Both the position numbers and the translations under genes were made by a program. The notes under the pieces were generated by a model, which was not told where the DNA came from, made no database searches, and was given only the letters and a program-made list of their open reading frames with translations. A DNA stretch of 64,000 bases from the NCBI RefSeq assembly GCF_042676985.1, contig NZ_JBHTIK010000012.1, positions 124,001-188,000 of the forward strand, read 5' to 3'. Shown here piece by piece: positions 17,952-27,279 of this stretch. Source of the stretch: Sphingosinicella xenopeptidilytica. GTDB taxonomy: Bacteria > Pseudomonadota > Alphaproteobacteria > Sphingomonadales > Sphingomonadaceae. The stretch's first letter is position 1, and each line of letters starts with the position of its first letter.

Positions 17952-18575
17952 ATGGTGAAAGCGGTTCTCACCGACATCGAAGGCACCACAAGCAGCATCG
18001 CCTTCGTCACCGACACGCTGTTTCCCTATGCGCGGGCACGGCTGGCGGACTGGATCGCGGCGCACCCCGAGGACGCCGCGCCGATCCTGAAGGACGTGCC
18101 CGGCAACCCGGTAGAGACGCTGACGCGCTGGATCGACGAGGATCGCAAGGAAACCGCGCTCAAGACGCTGCAGGGGCTGATCTGGGCGGAAGGCTACGCG
18201 GACGGCACGCTCGAAGGGCACGTCTATCCCGACGCGGCCGAGGCGTTGCGGCGCTGGCACGCGGACGGCCTTAACCTCTACGTCTATTCTTCGGGATCGG
18301 TGGCGGCGCAGAAACTGATCTTCGGGCACAGCAATGCGGGCGATCTGACGCCGCTCTTTTCCGGCTATTTCGACACCACGACCGGGCCGAAGAAGGAGGC
18401 CGAGTCGTACAGCCGCATCGCGGCTGAAATCGGCCTGGCGGTGCAGGAAATCCTGTTCCTCTCCGACAGCGTGCCCGAGATTGAAGCGGCGCGCGGGGCT
18501 GGCCTCAAGACCTGCCTCGTCGACCGGGAAGCGGGAGCGGGCGATGCGGCTTCGTTCGCGGAGATCACCCTGTGA
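17952..18575 (+). CDS. mtnC: Enolase-phosphatase E1
   Basis: 207 residues, HAD superfamily, with the E1-specific motif LTDIEGTTSS at residues 6-15, YVYSSGSVAAQ (motif II) and FLSDSVPEIEAARGAG (motif IV). It enolises and dephosphorylates the diketo phosphate to acireductone. The start follows the mtnD stop with no gap, and the end overlaps the GTG start of mtnA. Confidence 0.95.
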   Translation: MVKAVLTDIEGTTSSIAFVTDTLFPYARARLADWIAAHPEDAAPILKDVPGNPVETLTRWIDEDRKETALKTLQGLIWAEGYADGTLEGHVYPDAAEALRRWHADGLNLYVYSSGSVAAQKLIFGHSNAGDLTPLFSGYFDTTTGPKKEAESYSRIAAEIGLAVQEILFLSDSVPEIEAARGAGLKTCLVDREAGAGDAASFAEITL

Positions 18576-19627
18576 GGCTGGAAGGCGAACACCGCCGCTC
18601 GATCGCGCGCACCGCGGACGGCAAGGGCGCGCGCATCCTCGATCAGCGCCGCCTGCCTTGGGAGATCGTATGGGTGGAGTTGCGCACCGCCGCCGATGCC
18701 GAACGCGCGATCCGCGAGATGTGGACGCGCGGGGCGCCGCTGATCGGTGCGACCGCCGCCTACGGCCTTGCGATGGCGCTTGCCGAGGACGGATCGGATG
18801 CTGCGCTGGACGCGGCTTATCACCTGCTTGCCGAGGCGCGGCCGACGGCGGTGAATCTGCGCTGGGCGCTCGATGAAGTGGCGAAGGCCGTGCGCCCGTT
18901 GCCCGCGCCGATGCGCGGTGAAGCGGCGTTTGCGCGTGCCGACGCGATCTGCGACGAGGACGTGGCGCTCAACCGGGCGATCGGCGCGCATGGGCTCGAA
19001 CTGCTGCGCGATCTGCACCAGCGCAATCCGGGCCGCACCCTCAACATCCTCACCCACTGCAATCCCGGCTGGCTCGCCACTGTCGATTACGGCACCGCGA
19101 CCGCGCCCATCTATCTGGCGCAGGACGAGGGGCTGCCCGTGCATGTATGGGTGGACGAAACACGGCCGCGCAACCAGGGCGCGCTGCTCACTGCGTTCGA
19201 ACTCGCCGGGCACGGCGTGGCGCACACGGTGATCGCGGACAACACGGGCGGGCTCTTGATGCAGCGCGGCGAGGTCGATCTCGTCGTCGTCGGCACGGAC
19301 CGCGTCACCGCGAACGGCGACGTCTGCAACAAGATCGGCACCTATCTGAAGGCGCTCGCGGCGCACGACAACGGGGTGCCCTTCTACGTGGCGCTACCCT
19401 ACACGACCTTCGATCCGGCGACGCCGACCGGCGCGGATGTGCCCATCGAGGAGCGCCACCCTGACGAGCTCGCACTGCTCACCGGCCCCGCTGCGGAAGG
19501 GCACGCCACCGTGCGCGTGACGGCCTCGCCCGCCTACAACCCGGCCTTCGATGTGACGCCCGCACGCCTCGTGACGGGCTTCATCACGGAGCGCGGCGTG
19601 ATCGGGTCTGCCGACCTCATGCGCTGA
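18572..19627 (+). CDS. mtnA: Methylthioribose-1-phosphate isomerase
   Basis: 351 residues, starting with GTG four bases inside mtnC. The catalytic Cys163 (NILTHCNPGW) and Asp243 (VVGTDRVTANGD) are present in the positions expected for MtnA. It isomerises the aldose phosphate to methylthioribulose-1-phosphate. No mtnK, mtnN or mtnP (the enzymes that supply its substrate) is in the window, so an MTA phosphorylase or nucleosidase/kinase must be elsewhere. Confidence 0.95.
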   Translation: MRLEGEHRRSIARTADGKGARILDQRRLPWEIVWVELRTAADAERAIREMWTRGAPLIGATAAYGLAMALAEDGSDAALDAAYHLLAEARPTAVNLRWALDEVAKAVRPLPAPMRGEAAFARADAICDEDVALNRAIGAHGLELLRDLHQRNPGRTLNILTHCNPGWLATVDYGTATAPIYLAQDEGLPVHVWVDETRPRNQGALLTAFELAGHGVAHTVIADNTGGLLMQRGEVDLVVVGTDRVTANGDVCNKIGTYLKALAAHDNGVPFYVALPYTTFDPATPTGADVPIEERHPDELALLTGPAAEGHATVRVTASPAYNPAFDVTPARLVTGFITERGVIGSADLMR

Positions 19628-19691
19628 GTGCACACGGAACGCCTGCCGTACTGGTTCGTTTTCACGGACACAGCCAGAATGGAGGACCAGC

Positions 19692-19982
19692 ATGTACGGA
19701 ACCGCAGTACGCGACGCTACGCGTGGCAAGGCAGGCGTGATCGGGCTCATCGCGGGGCTTGGTGCGACGGCCGCCGCGATCGCCGGTTGGCAGTTCTTCC
19801 GGTCCCGCAAGACCGCGACCGGGGCCGCTGCGTTCGCGCCGGGCGAGGCTGAACCGGAAAACTTCGACCAGACGCGCTCTGCCGGGCACGAGGCGATGCG
19901 CGACACGCCGAAGCGCAAGTGGGATAAGGTCGATCAGGCGGTCGACGAGTCCTTCCCGGCCAGCGACCCGCCCGCCTACTGA
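19692..19982 (+). CDS. Small membrane protein of unknown function
   Basis: 96 residues with one hydrophobic segment (AGVIGLIAGLGATAAAIAGW) and a charged tail ending VDQAVDESFPASDPPAY. Tails of the form ESFPASDPP recur in short alphaproteobacterial proteins whose role is not known to me. A GGAGG lies about 7 nt before the ATG. The upstream 64 bp after mtnA show no terminator, so it could be read from that operon. Confidence 0.65.
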   Translation: MYGTAVRDATRGKAGVIGLIAGLGATAAAIAGWQFFRSRKTATGAAAFAPGEAEPENFDQTRSAGHEAMRDTPKRKWDKVDQAVDESFPASDPPAY

Positions 19983-20011
19983 TCCCGTAACGCTTTACGC
20001 GCCGGGCGCGC

Positions 20012-20035
20012 CATGCTCTATCGGATAAGAGCATG
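20012..20035. repeat. Short inverted repeat with AGAGCATG arms
   Basis: CATGCTCT and AGAGCATG, 8-bp perfect arms around ATCGGATA, 13 bp before the dipeptidase ATG. The AGAGCA arm sequence is shared with the two palindromes at 4681-4778, hinting at the same repeat family, although it could also act as a local hairpin or operator. Confidence 0.5.
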
Positions 20036-20048
20036 AAGGGGGCGCGAC

Positions 20049-21209
20049 ATGGGTTCGAATTTCAACCGGCGCGAGCTGCTCGCTCTCGGCGGTGCGGGGG
20101 CCGCGCTGCTCGCCACCGGTCCGGCGTTTGCCGCGCAGAAGGGCGTGCCGTCAGGCGCGATCGTCGTGAACGCGCTCGGCGGGCTTTCCAATCCCAATGT
20201 CGAACCGCCTGAGCGCAAAGAGGCTTCCGGTTGGACCTCGACCGACGCGGTAATCGACCGGCGCGTAATCGACGACGCGCGCGCATCCGGCCTCACCGCC
20301 GTCAACATCACCATCGGCCATGTATTCGGCCCCAACGAACCGTTCGAGCAGACCGTACGCGAGATCGCGCACTGGGACGCGGTGGCGCGCCGCTATCCGA
20401 ACGATCTCCTGAAGATCGAAAGCGCGGACGACATCCTGCGCGCGAAACGCGAAAACCGCGTCGGCCTCATCTACGGTTTCCAGAACACGACGATGCTGGG
20501 CAGCGACGCGAGCCGTGCCGACGTGTTCGCCAATCTCGGCGTGCGGATCATTCAGCTGACCTACAACCCCGCGAATGCTGTCGGCGACGGGTCGATGGCA
20601 CCGGAGAACCGGGGCCTGACACCGTTCGGGCGCGAGGTCGTGGAGCGGCTGAATGCGAACCGCGTGATGGTCGACCTGTCGCACAGCGGCGAGAAGACCT
20701 GCCTTGAAGCCGCAAGGATTTCGAAGCAGCCGATCTCGATCAACCACACCGGCTGCCGCGCGCTCACCGATCTGCCGCGCAACAAGACCGATGCCGAACT
20801 GCGGCTTGTCGCGGAGCGGGGCGGGTTCGTCGGCATCTATTTCATGCCGTTCCTCACCCCCACGAGCAAGGCGACCGCCGACGACGTGGTGGCGCACATC
20901 GAGCACGCCGTGAAGGTCTGCGGCGAGGATCACGTCGGCATCGGCACCGACGGCGGCATCACCACGATCGACGATCTCGGCGCCTACAGGGCGAAGATCG
21001 CCAAGGAGATCGCGGACCGGCGTGCGGCGGGCATCGGCGCGAAGGGCGAGAACCCCGATACGCTGCCTTTCGTGCTTGATCTGCGCGGGCCGTCGCAATT
21101 TCATGATCTTGCCGACCGGCTGCGCCGGCGCGGCCATTCGGATGCGCGCATCGAGAAGATTCTCGGTGCGAATTTCGTCGCCTATGCAAAGACCGTCTGG
21201 GGCGCATAA
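20049..21209 (+). CDS. Membrane dipeptidase family M19 protein with altered metal site
   Basis: 386 residues with an RR-containing export signal (NFNRRELLALGG to about GPAFAA). The M19 fold is clear: VMVDLSHSGEKT (His212), ISINHTGCRAL (His233) and HVGIGTDGG (Asp301). The first metal motif, normally His-x-Asp after the signal peptide, reads VNALGG (residues 41-45), and the bridging Glu is Gln145 in IYGFQNTT. Canonical M19 enzymes cleave dipeptides, including those with a C-terminal D-residue. Here part of the binuclear site is replaced, so chemistry may differ. A BASS transporter follows by 21 bp, suggesting shared substrate handling. Confidence 0.85.
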   Translation: MGSNFNRRELLALGGAGAALLATGPAFAAQKGVPSGAIVVNALGGLSNPNVEPPERKEASGWTSTDAVIDRRVIDDARASGLTAVNITIGHVFGPNEPFEQTVREIAHWDAVARRYPNDLLKIESADDILRAKRENRVGLIYGFQNTTMLGSDASRADVFANLGVRIIQLTYNPANAVGDGSMAPENRGLTPFGREVVERLNANRVMVDLSHSGEKTCLEAARISKQPISINHTGCRALTDLPRNKTDAELRLVAERGGFVGIYFMPFLTPTSKATADDVVAHIEHAVKVCGEDHVGIGTDGGITTIDDLGAYRAKIAKEIADRRAAGIGAKGENPDTLPFVLDLRGPSQFHDLADRLRRRGHSDARIEKILGANFVAYAKTVWGA

Positions 21210-21230
21210 AGAGGCGCGAGGGGGAATTCC

Positions 21231-22109
21231 ATGTCTGACGCGATGATCGCTTTCATCAACACGGCGTTCGTGCCTGTGGGCCTGATGCTGATCATGTTCA
21301 GCATGGGGCTGACCTTGAAGCTCGGCGATTTCGGCATGGTGCTTTCGAACCGGAAGATCGTGCTGACCGGTCTTTTCGGCCAGCTCATCATCATGCCGTT
21401 TCTGGCGCTCGCCATCGGCGTCCTGTTCCGCCTGCCGCCGGAGCTTGCCTTCGGCCTGTTCATCCTCGGCATTTGTCCGGCGGGGACGACTTCGAACGCG
21501 ATCACCTTTATCGGGCGCGGCAACGTCGCGCTCGCGGTGATCCTGACGGCGCTTTCCAGCCTCATCACCGTGTTCTCGATCCCGCTGCTGCTCCAGTGGG
21601 GGCTGCGGCATTTCGGGCTGGAAGGCACGGTGCCCGCGCTTTCGGTGCCGGACACGATGCTCCAGCTCGTGAAGATGACCATCCTGCCGCTCGGTGTCGG
21701 CATGATCGTGCGCCGCTTCTGGCCGGATGTGGCGGAACCGCTCAGCCGCCGCCTGCGTCCCGTATCGATGATCGTGCTGATCGGTGTCATTGCCTTCGCG
21801 GTCGGTGTCAGCCTCGAAATGGTGCTGGCGAACATCGTGAGCGCCGGCCCCGCGATCTGGGTGCTTAACGTTGTCGCGATGGCGGCGGGGCTGCTGCTCG
21901 CGGCGGTGATCGGCGCGAAGCCGCGCGACGCGATGACGCTCTCCATCGAGGTCGGCGTGCACAACGTGACGCTCGCGACCTTCCTGACATTGACGGTGCT
22001 CGACAGCCTGTCGCTCGCCGTTACCCAGAATATCTACGGAGTTGCCATGATCGTGAACGCCCTGCTGCTCGTCCGCTGGTTCCGGCGGCGGATCGGTGCC
22101 GCCGCGTGA
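21231..22109 (+). CDS. Bile acid:sodium symporter (BASS) family transporter
   Basis: 292 residues, about nine or ten hydrophobic helices, with the family segment FILGICPAGTTSNAITFI near residue 80 and EVGVHNVTLATF near residue 245, two Na-binding crossover regions. Proteins of this family move organic anions, bile acids, pantoate or pyruvate with sodium. It lies between an M19 protein and an ornithine-cyclodeaminase family enzyme, and its stop overlaps the latter's GTG (GTGA), so all three form one unit. Substrate unknown. Confidence 0.9.
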   Translation: MSDAMIAFINTAFVPVGLMLIMFSMGLTLKLGDFGMVLSNRKIVLTGLFGQLIIMPFLALAIGVLFRLPPELAFGLFILGICPAGTTSNAITFIGRGNVALAVILTALSSLITVFSIPLLLQWGLRHFGLEGTVPALSVPDTMLQLVKMTILPLGVGMIVRRFWPDVAEPLSRRLRPVSMIVLIGVIAFAVGVSLEMVLANIVSAGPAIWVLNVVAMAAGLLLAAVIGAKPRDAMTLSIEVGVHNVTLATFLTLTVLDSLSLAVTQNIYGVAMIVNALLLVRWFRRRIGAAA

Positions 22110-23089
22110 GCGCGCCGCTGATGATCGTCGGCGCGGCCGACACCGAACGCCTGCTCGGCTACGAAGATTGTATCCGTCTGGTGCGCGAGGCCATGGCGGC
22201 GCTCTCGCGCGGGGAGACGCGCCAGCCGCTCCGCAATATCGTTGACCTGAATGGCGGCAATGCGTTCGGCGTGATGCCGGGGGCGATGCTGGGCGGCACG
22301 TTCGGCGCCAAGATCGTCAGTGTCTATCCGGGCAATTTCGCGCTCGGCAAGCATTCGCATCAGGGCATCGTCGTGCTGTTCGAGCCGGAGGGCGGCGCGC
22401 CCGTCGCGATCATCGACGGCAGTATCGTCACGGCGATCCGCACGGCGGCGGCATCTGCCGCGGCGACCGATGCGCTCGCACGGCCGGGCCCGTCGCGGCT
22501 CGCGATCCTCGGCTACGGCGAGCAGGCGTGGCGGCACGCCGCGGCGGTGCGCTATGTGCGGCCGATCACCGGCCTCACCGTGTGGGGGCGCTCGGTGGAA
22601 CAGGCGGAGCGGTTCGCGCTGCGCGTGCGCGAGGAACTGGGCCTTGATGCCGAAGCCGCACCCGATGTGGCGAGCGCCGTTCGCGATGCGGACATCATCT
22701 GCACGACGACCGCCGCCGCCGAACCCATCCTCGTGCTTGCCGACGTGAAGCCGGGCACGCACATCAATGTCGTGGGGTCCAGTCGCGCCGGGCCCGCCGA
22801 GATCGCGAACGATCTCGTCGCGGCATCACGCTTCATCGCCGACTACCGACCAGGCGTGCTCGCGCAGGGGTCAGAATTCCTGAACGCGAAGGCGGCGGGC
22901 GTGGTGGACGATGCGCATGTCGTGGGCGAGATCGGCGAGGTCTTCGGTGGGACGCTCGCGGGGCGCAGCCGTGACGACGAAATCACCATCTACAAGTCGC
23001 TCGGCCACATCGTGCAGGACCTCGCGGCGGGCTGGCACGTCTTCGAGGAAGCGAAAAAGCTGGGCCTCGGGACAGCGGCACCGTTCTGA
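22106..23089 (+). CDS. Ornithine cyclodeaminase/mu-crystallin family protein
   Basis: 327 residues. The family features are IVDLNGGNAFGVMPGAM, GAKIVSVYPGN (Lys of the active site), TAIRTAAASAAATDALA, the Rossmann loop LAILGYGEQAWRH and NVVGSSRAGPAEI. Members include ornithine cyclodeaminase, ketimine reductases, and alanine and lysine dehydrogenases. GTG start overlaps the transporter stop. Together with an M19 protein and BASS carrier it may process an amino acid or imino acid derived from a peptide. The exact reaction cannot be told. Confidence 0.85.
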   Translation: MSAPLMIVGAADTERLLGYEDCIRLVREAMAALSRGETRQPLRNIVDLNGGNAFGVMPGAMLGGTFGAKIVSVYPGNFALGKHSHQGIVVLFEPEGGAPVAIIDGSIVTAIRTAAASAAATDALARPGPSRLAILGYGEQAWRHAAAVRYVRPITGLTVWGRSVEQAERFALRVREELGLDAEAAPDVASAVRDADIICTTTAAAEPILVLADVKPGTHINVVGSSRAGPAEIANDLVAASRFIADYRPGVLAQGSEFLNAKAAGVVDDAHVVGEIGEVFGGTLAGRSRDDEITIYKSLGHIVQDLAAGWHVFEEAKKLGLGTAAPF

Positions 23090-23093
23090 GGTC

Positions 23094-23867
23094 CTACTTC
23101 GTCGTGTAGCCGCCGTTGGCGAGGATCGTCTGCCCGGTGATCCACCAGCCTTCGGAAACGAGGAAGCGCACGAGCGGCACGATATCCTCGATATCGGTGA
23201 GGCCGGTCTTGCTGAACGACGAAAGCGAAGCGGCGGACTTGTGATAGGCGACCGCGTCCGCCGCCTCCTGGCCATAGAAGAACGGCGTGTCCATCGGCCC
23301 CGGGCCAACCGCCGTCACCGATATGCCGCGTGCACCGAACTCCTTGGAGGCCGCGCGGGTGAAGTGCTCGACGGGCGCTTTCGCACCGGCGTAGGCGGAA
23401 TAGAAGGGCGTGAAGGCGCCGAGCAGCGAGGTGACGAGCGTCATCAGCTTGCCGTTGTCGGAAAGATGCCTGCCCGCTTCCTTGATGAAGAAGAACGCCG
23501 CCTTCGCGTTGATCGCGAACATCGTGTCGTATTCGTCCTCGGTGATCTCCGCGAACGGCTTCTTCAGCACCATGCCCGTGGTGTTGATGGCGATGTCGAC
23601 GCCGCCGAGCGCCGCGACCGTGTCGGTGAAGAGCTTTTCCACCGCCGCCGCCGTGGTGAGGTCGGCCTGAAGCAGCGCCACCTTCGCGCCCGCGGCTTCC
23701 ACCACCGCTGCCGTCTCCTCTGCCGCACCGCGCGTGGCGTCGCTGTTGTAGTGCACCGCGACCGCTGATGCACCGTGCGCGGCGAGATCGCGGGCGATGA
23801 GGCCGCCGAGATTCTTCGCGCCGCCCGCAATGAGCACGCGCTTTCCTGTGATGCTGTGGTCGGCCAT
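23094..23867 (-). CDS. Short-chain dehydrogenase/reductase
   Basis: 257 residues of the classical SDR type: cofactor loop VLIAGGAKNLGGLIARDL, INTTGMV, and an active-site Ser-Tyr-Lys (TSLLGAF then YSAYAGAKAPVEHF). The ATG at 23867 has GGGAGAAG just upstream. It is convergent with the cyclodeaminase-type gene (4 bp apart) and divergent from the AraC regulator at 23997, which may control it. Substrate unknown. Confidence 0.88.
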   Translation of the reverse strand: MADHSITGKRVLIAGGAKNLGGLIARDLAAHGASAVAVHYNSDATRGAAEETAAVVEAAGAKVALLQADLTTAAAVEKLFTDTVAALGGVDIAINTTGMVLKKPFAEITEDEYDTMFAINAKAAFFFIKEAGRHLSDNGKLMTLVTSLLGAFTPFYSAYAGAKAPVEHFTRAASKEFGARGISVTAVGPGPMDTPFFYGQEAADAVAYHKSAASLSSFSKTGLTDIEDIVPLVRFLVSEGWWITGQTILANGGYTTK

Positions 23868-23996
23868 GGTCTTCTCCCGATTGAAACGTGGCCACGATAG
23901 CGGGCGGCGAAGGCGCGAACTTTCGGATTCGTTGCAGACTTTCGAATTCTCCGAAGCCACGGCCTGCGTTACGCTTACGGCAGCGAGGTGTCGGTT

Positions 23997-24839
23997 ATGG
24001 CGTCGGGCGAGGAACAGGTGGAAGCGCAGCGCACGGTGCTGGCGCGGCATGCGTTCAAGGCGCGCGGGATCGGTTTCACCTTCGCGCGCGAAGATATCGG
24101 CAAACCCACGGACTGGCGCATCGCCAGCGACGACCACGTCTTCGTCATCCATCGCGCCGGGCGGCTGAACCGGATGGAAACCGTGTTCGAAAACGGCCCT
24201 GCGGCGCATGTGCTGCCGGAGGTCGGCGACATCTGGATCATCCCCGCGGGCGCGCGTTATGCGGCGCTGGCGCGGGGCGGCACGGTCGATTACTGCGAAG
24301 TGGCGATCCCGGCCGCGTTGCTCGGCGACAGGGCGCCCTCCGCCCGGCTCGCGGTGCGCGATCCGTTCCTGCATCATGCGGCAGAGCGAATGGCGGCGAT
24401 CGATCCCGACGATGCCCTGTCGCTGCTCCTCTCCGATACGCTGGCCGAGGGCATCCGGCTGCATGTGATGCAGACGATCGGCATCCGGCGCGCCCAGCGG
24501 AAGCGCTCGCTCGCACCGGCGGCGAGACGCGCGCTCGTCGATCGGATCGAGGCGGCGCCCGATGCGCCGCACACACTGGCGGAACTCGCCGGGGTGGCGC
24601 AGATGGGCGTGCACGAATTCCTCGCGGCCTTCCGCACGGCGTTCGGCATGTCTCCGCATCAATATGTGATCCGCCGCCGGATAGACCGCGCCAAGCGTCT
24701 GCTCGCGGATACGCGCGAAAACGTGACGGAAATCGCGCTTTCGGTGGGCTTTTCGACACCGAGCCACTTCTCGGCGGCGTTCCGTGCGCATACCGGCCTT
24801 TCGCCGCGGGACTGGCGAAGGGCTGCCGCTTCAACCTGA
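23997..24839 (+). CDS. AraC family transcriptional regulator
   Basis: 280 residues. The C-terminal third carries the double HTH (LAELAGVAQMGVHEFLAAF, then ENVTEIALSVGFSTPSHFS and FRAHTGLSPRDWRR). The N-terminal cupin-like domain (WIIPAGARY) would sense a ligand. ATG 23997 was chosen because GAGG sits 8 nt upstream; a GTG at 23988 is an alternative. It is divergent from the SDR gene, which is a likely target. Its last 9 bases overlap the 3' end of hrpB. Confidence 0.85.
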   Translation: MASGEEQVEAQRTVLARHAFKARGIGFTFAREDIGKPTDWRIASDDHVFVIHRAGRLNRMETVFENGPAAHVLPEVGDIWIIPAGARYAALARGGTVDYCEVAIPAALLGDRAPSARLAVRDPFLHHAAERMAAIDPDDALSLLLSDTLAEGIRLHVMQTIGIRRAQRKRSLAPAARRALVDRIEAAPDAPHTLAELAGVAQMGVHEFLAAFRTAFGMSPHQYVIRRRIDRAKRLLADTRENVTEIALSVGFSTPSHFSAAFRAHTGLSPRDWRRAAAST

Positions 24840-27263
24840 AGCGCGCTTGGTGCGGAGCGTCGGCGCGGCGGCCGCCGGATCATCGGGCCACGGATGCTTC
24901 GGATAGCGGCCGCGCATCTCCTTCGCGACCGCCGCCCAGCTTCCCGACCAGAAGCCGGGCAGGTCTTTCGTGGTCTGGATCGGGCGCCCTGCGGGCGAGG
25001 TGAGGCGGAGCACGAGCGGCACGTTTCCGGCGACCACGGGATGCGCGGCGAGGCCGAACAGCGCCTGCACGCGAAGCTCGACCGCCGGGCCGCCCTCCGC
25101 CGCATAATCGATGGCATGGTGGCTGCCGAGCGGCGACACGAAGGCCTCGGGGGCGAGGCGATCGACGGCGGTCTTGCCCGCCCAGCCGAGGCGCGCTTCC
25201 AGCATCTGCGTGAGCGCTGATGCGCTGATGGCGCCGAGCGACCTTTTGCCGTCGAGGAGCGGCGGCAGCCAGTCTTCCATGTCGGCAGCGAGCGCCTCGT
25301 CGCCGATGTCCGGGATCGCGGGATCGACGCGGCGGGCGAAGGTGGCGCGGCGTTGCAGCGCGCGGGCGTGTTCGGAAAAGGGCAGTGCCGCGACACCGGC
25401 CTTGCGCGCGGCTTCGAGAAGCGCGGCGGCGATGGCGGCGGGATCGGGGCTGTCGTCCTGCCCGGACGACAGGGCGAGGCTGCCGAGGCGGCGTTCGCGT
25501 GTCGCGAGGATGCCGCCCGCGCCGTCGGCACGGACGCGGCGCACGGTCTCGATGCGGTCCGCGAACAGCGATTCGATGAGGTCGGGCGCAATGGCGGCGG
25601 CGGCAAGGATGCGCGCGCCGGAGGCCGCGCCCTGCACGTCGGCGACGGCGAGGTACGTCTGCGCGGCAAGCGGCGAGGCGGGATCGAGCCGGAAGCCGCG
25701 CCCGCCGGAGGAGGCCCAGTCCTCGCCGTTGTTTCCGCGCCGCTTCGCGATCCGGTCCGGGAAAGCGAGCGCGATGCACGCCGCGACCGGGCCTTCGCCA
25801 TCACCGCCCGCCATGCGCTGCCACCGCCCGGCAAGGCCGCGCGCGGCGTCGGCGCGCGTGCCGCGCTCGCGGCGCCAGCGGGCGAGGCGTTGTTCGAGAT
25901 CGGCGTCATTCCCGCCGAGGCCTCGCTCCGAAAGCAGCACGGCGACCTCTGCCGCAGTGTGGCCCCAGCCGCGTTCGGACGCCGCGAGGATCATATGTGC
26001 GAGGCGCGGGGGCAGCGGCAGCTCGGCGATGCGGCGGCCGTGCGGCGTCGGGCGGTTCTCCGCGTCGAGCGCGTCCAGCAACTGTAGTCGCTCGCGTGCT
26101 TCCGCTACGGCGGCGTCGGGCGGCGGGTCGAGCCAGCGCAGCGTGCCGGGATCGGCGGCACCCCAGATCGCGCAGTCGAGGACCAGCGCGGAGAGATCGG
26201 CTTCGAGGATTTCCGGTGGATCGAACGGCGGCATCCCCGCCGTCGCGGCTTCTTCCCACAGCCGGTAGCACACGCCCGGCCCCTGCCGCGCGGCGCGGCC
26301 CGCCCGCTGCGTGACGGCGGCCTGGCTGGCGCGTTCGGTGACGAGGCGTGTCATGCCGCCGCTGCGATCGTAGCGGGCACGGCGCGCGAGGCCCGAATCG
26401 ACGACGATGCGGACGCCGTCGATGGTGAGGCTGGTCTCGGCGATGCTGGTCGCGAGCACGATCTTGCGCGTGCCGGGCGCGCCCTTGCGGATCGCGGCAC
26501 GCTGCGCGGCGGGATCGAGACTGCCGTGCAGGCGGTGCAGCGCGATGCCGGGGAGCCCTTCCAACCGCTCGGCGGTTCGCTCGATCTCGGCGACGCCGGG
26601 CAGGAAGGCGAGGAGGTCGCCATCGGTCTCGCCGAGCGCGCGGCGAATGGCCGGGGCCATCGAATCTTCGATGCGCTGCTCGGCGCTGCGGCCAAGATAA
26701 CGGATATCGAGCGGATAGCTGCGGCCCTCGCTCTCGATGACGGGCGCGCCGTCCAGCAGCTTCGAGAAGCGCGCGCCGTCGAGCGTCGCCGACATCGGCA
26801 GGATGCGGAGGTCGGGGCGGAGAGCGGCCTGAGCGTCAAGTGCGAGCGCGAGGCCGAAATCGCTGTCGAGGCTGCGCTCGTGGATCTCATCGAACAGCAC
26901 GGCGGAAACACCCGGGAGTTCGGGGTCGGCCTGGATGCGATTGCGGAAAATGCCCTCGGTGAGCACGAGGATGCGCGTGTCCTTGCCGTGCTTGCTGTCG
27001 AGCCGCGTGGCATAGCCGATGGTCTTGCCGACGGGTTCGCCCGCAAGCTCCGCCATGCGTTCGGCGGCGGCGCGTGCGGCGAGGCGGCGGGGCGAGAGCA
27101 GCAGGATTTGCCCTGATGCTACCCACGCCTCTCCAAGCAGCGCGGGCGCAACCGCCGTGGTCTTGCCCGCACCCGGCGGCGCGACAAGCACGGCGGACGC
27201 GTTTTCGCGTAGCGCCGCAAGCAGCGCGGGCAGAACGGCATGAATGGGCAGGCTGTCGCTCAC
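24831..27263 (-). CDS. hrpB: ATP-dependent helicase HrpB
   Basis: 810 residues, DEAH/RHA family. Walker A is APPGAGKTT near residue 31, the DEAH-type box is DEIH at 125-128, then MSATLDG and the QRAGRAARQGPG motif VI region. Length and the C-terminal HrpB domain (LPGFWSGSWAAVAKEMRGRYPKH) match HrpB of Proteobacteria. Cellular role of HrpB is poorly defined, probably RNA remodelling. It is convergent with the AraC gene and unconnected to its neighbours in function. Confidence 0.95.
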   Translation of the reverse strand: MSDSLPIHAVLPALLAALRENASAVLVAPPGAGKTTAVAPALLGEAWVASGQILLLSPRRLAARAAAERMAELAGEPVGKTIGYATRLDSKHGKDTRILVLTEGIFRNRIQADPELPGVSAVLFDEIHERSLDSDFGLALALDAQAALRPDLRILPMSATLDGARFSKLLDGAPVIESEGRSYPLDIRYLGRSAEQRIEDSMAPAIRRALGETDGDLLAFLPGVAEIERTAERLEGLPGIALHRLHGSLDPAAQRAAIRKGAPGTRKIVLATSIAETSLTIDGVRIVVDSGLARRARYDRSGGMTRLVTERASQAAVTQRAGRAARQGPGVCYRLWEEAATAGMPPFDPPEILEADLSALVLDCAIWGAADPGTLRWLDPPPDAAVAEARERLQLLDALDAENRPTPHGRRIAELPLPPRLAHMILAASERGWGHTAAEVAVLLSERGLGGNDADLEQRLARWRRERGTRADAARGLAGRWQRMAGGDGEGPVAACIALAFPDRIAKRRGNNGEDWASSGGRGFRLDPASPLAAQTYLAVADVQGAASGARILAAAAIAPDLIESLFADRIETVRRVRADGAGGILATRERRLGSLALSSGQDDSPDPAAIAAALLEAARKAGVAALPFSEHARALQRRATFARRVDPAIPDIGDEALAADMEDWLPPLLDGKRSLGAISASALTQMLEARLGWAGKTAVDRLAPEAFVSPLGSHHAIDYAAEGGPAVELRVQALFGLAAHPVVAGNVPLVLRLTSPAGRPIQTTKDLPGFWSGSWAAVAKEMRGRYPKHPWPDDPAAAAPTLRTKRASG

Positions 27264-27279
27264 GCCTGCCCTTTAAGAG

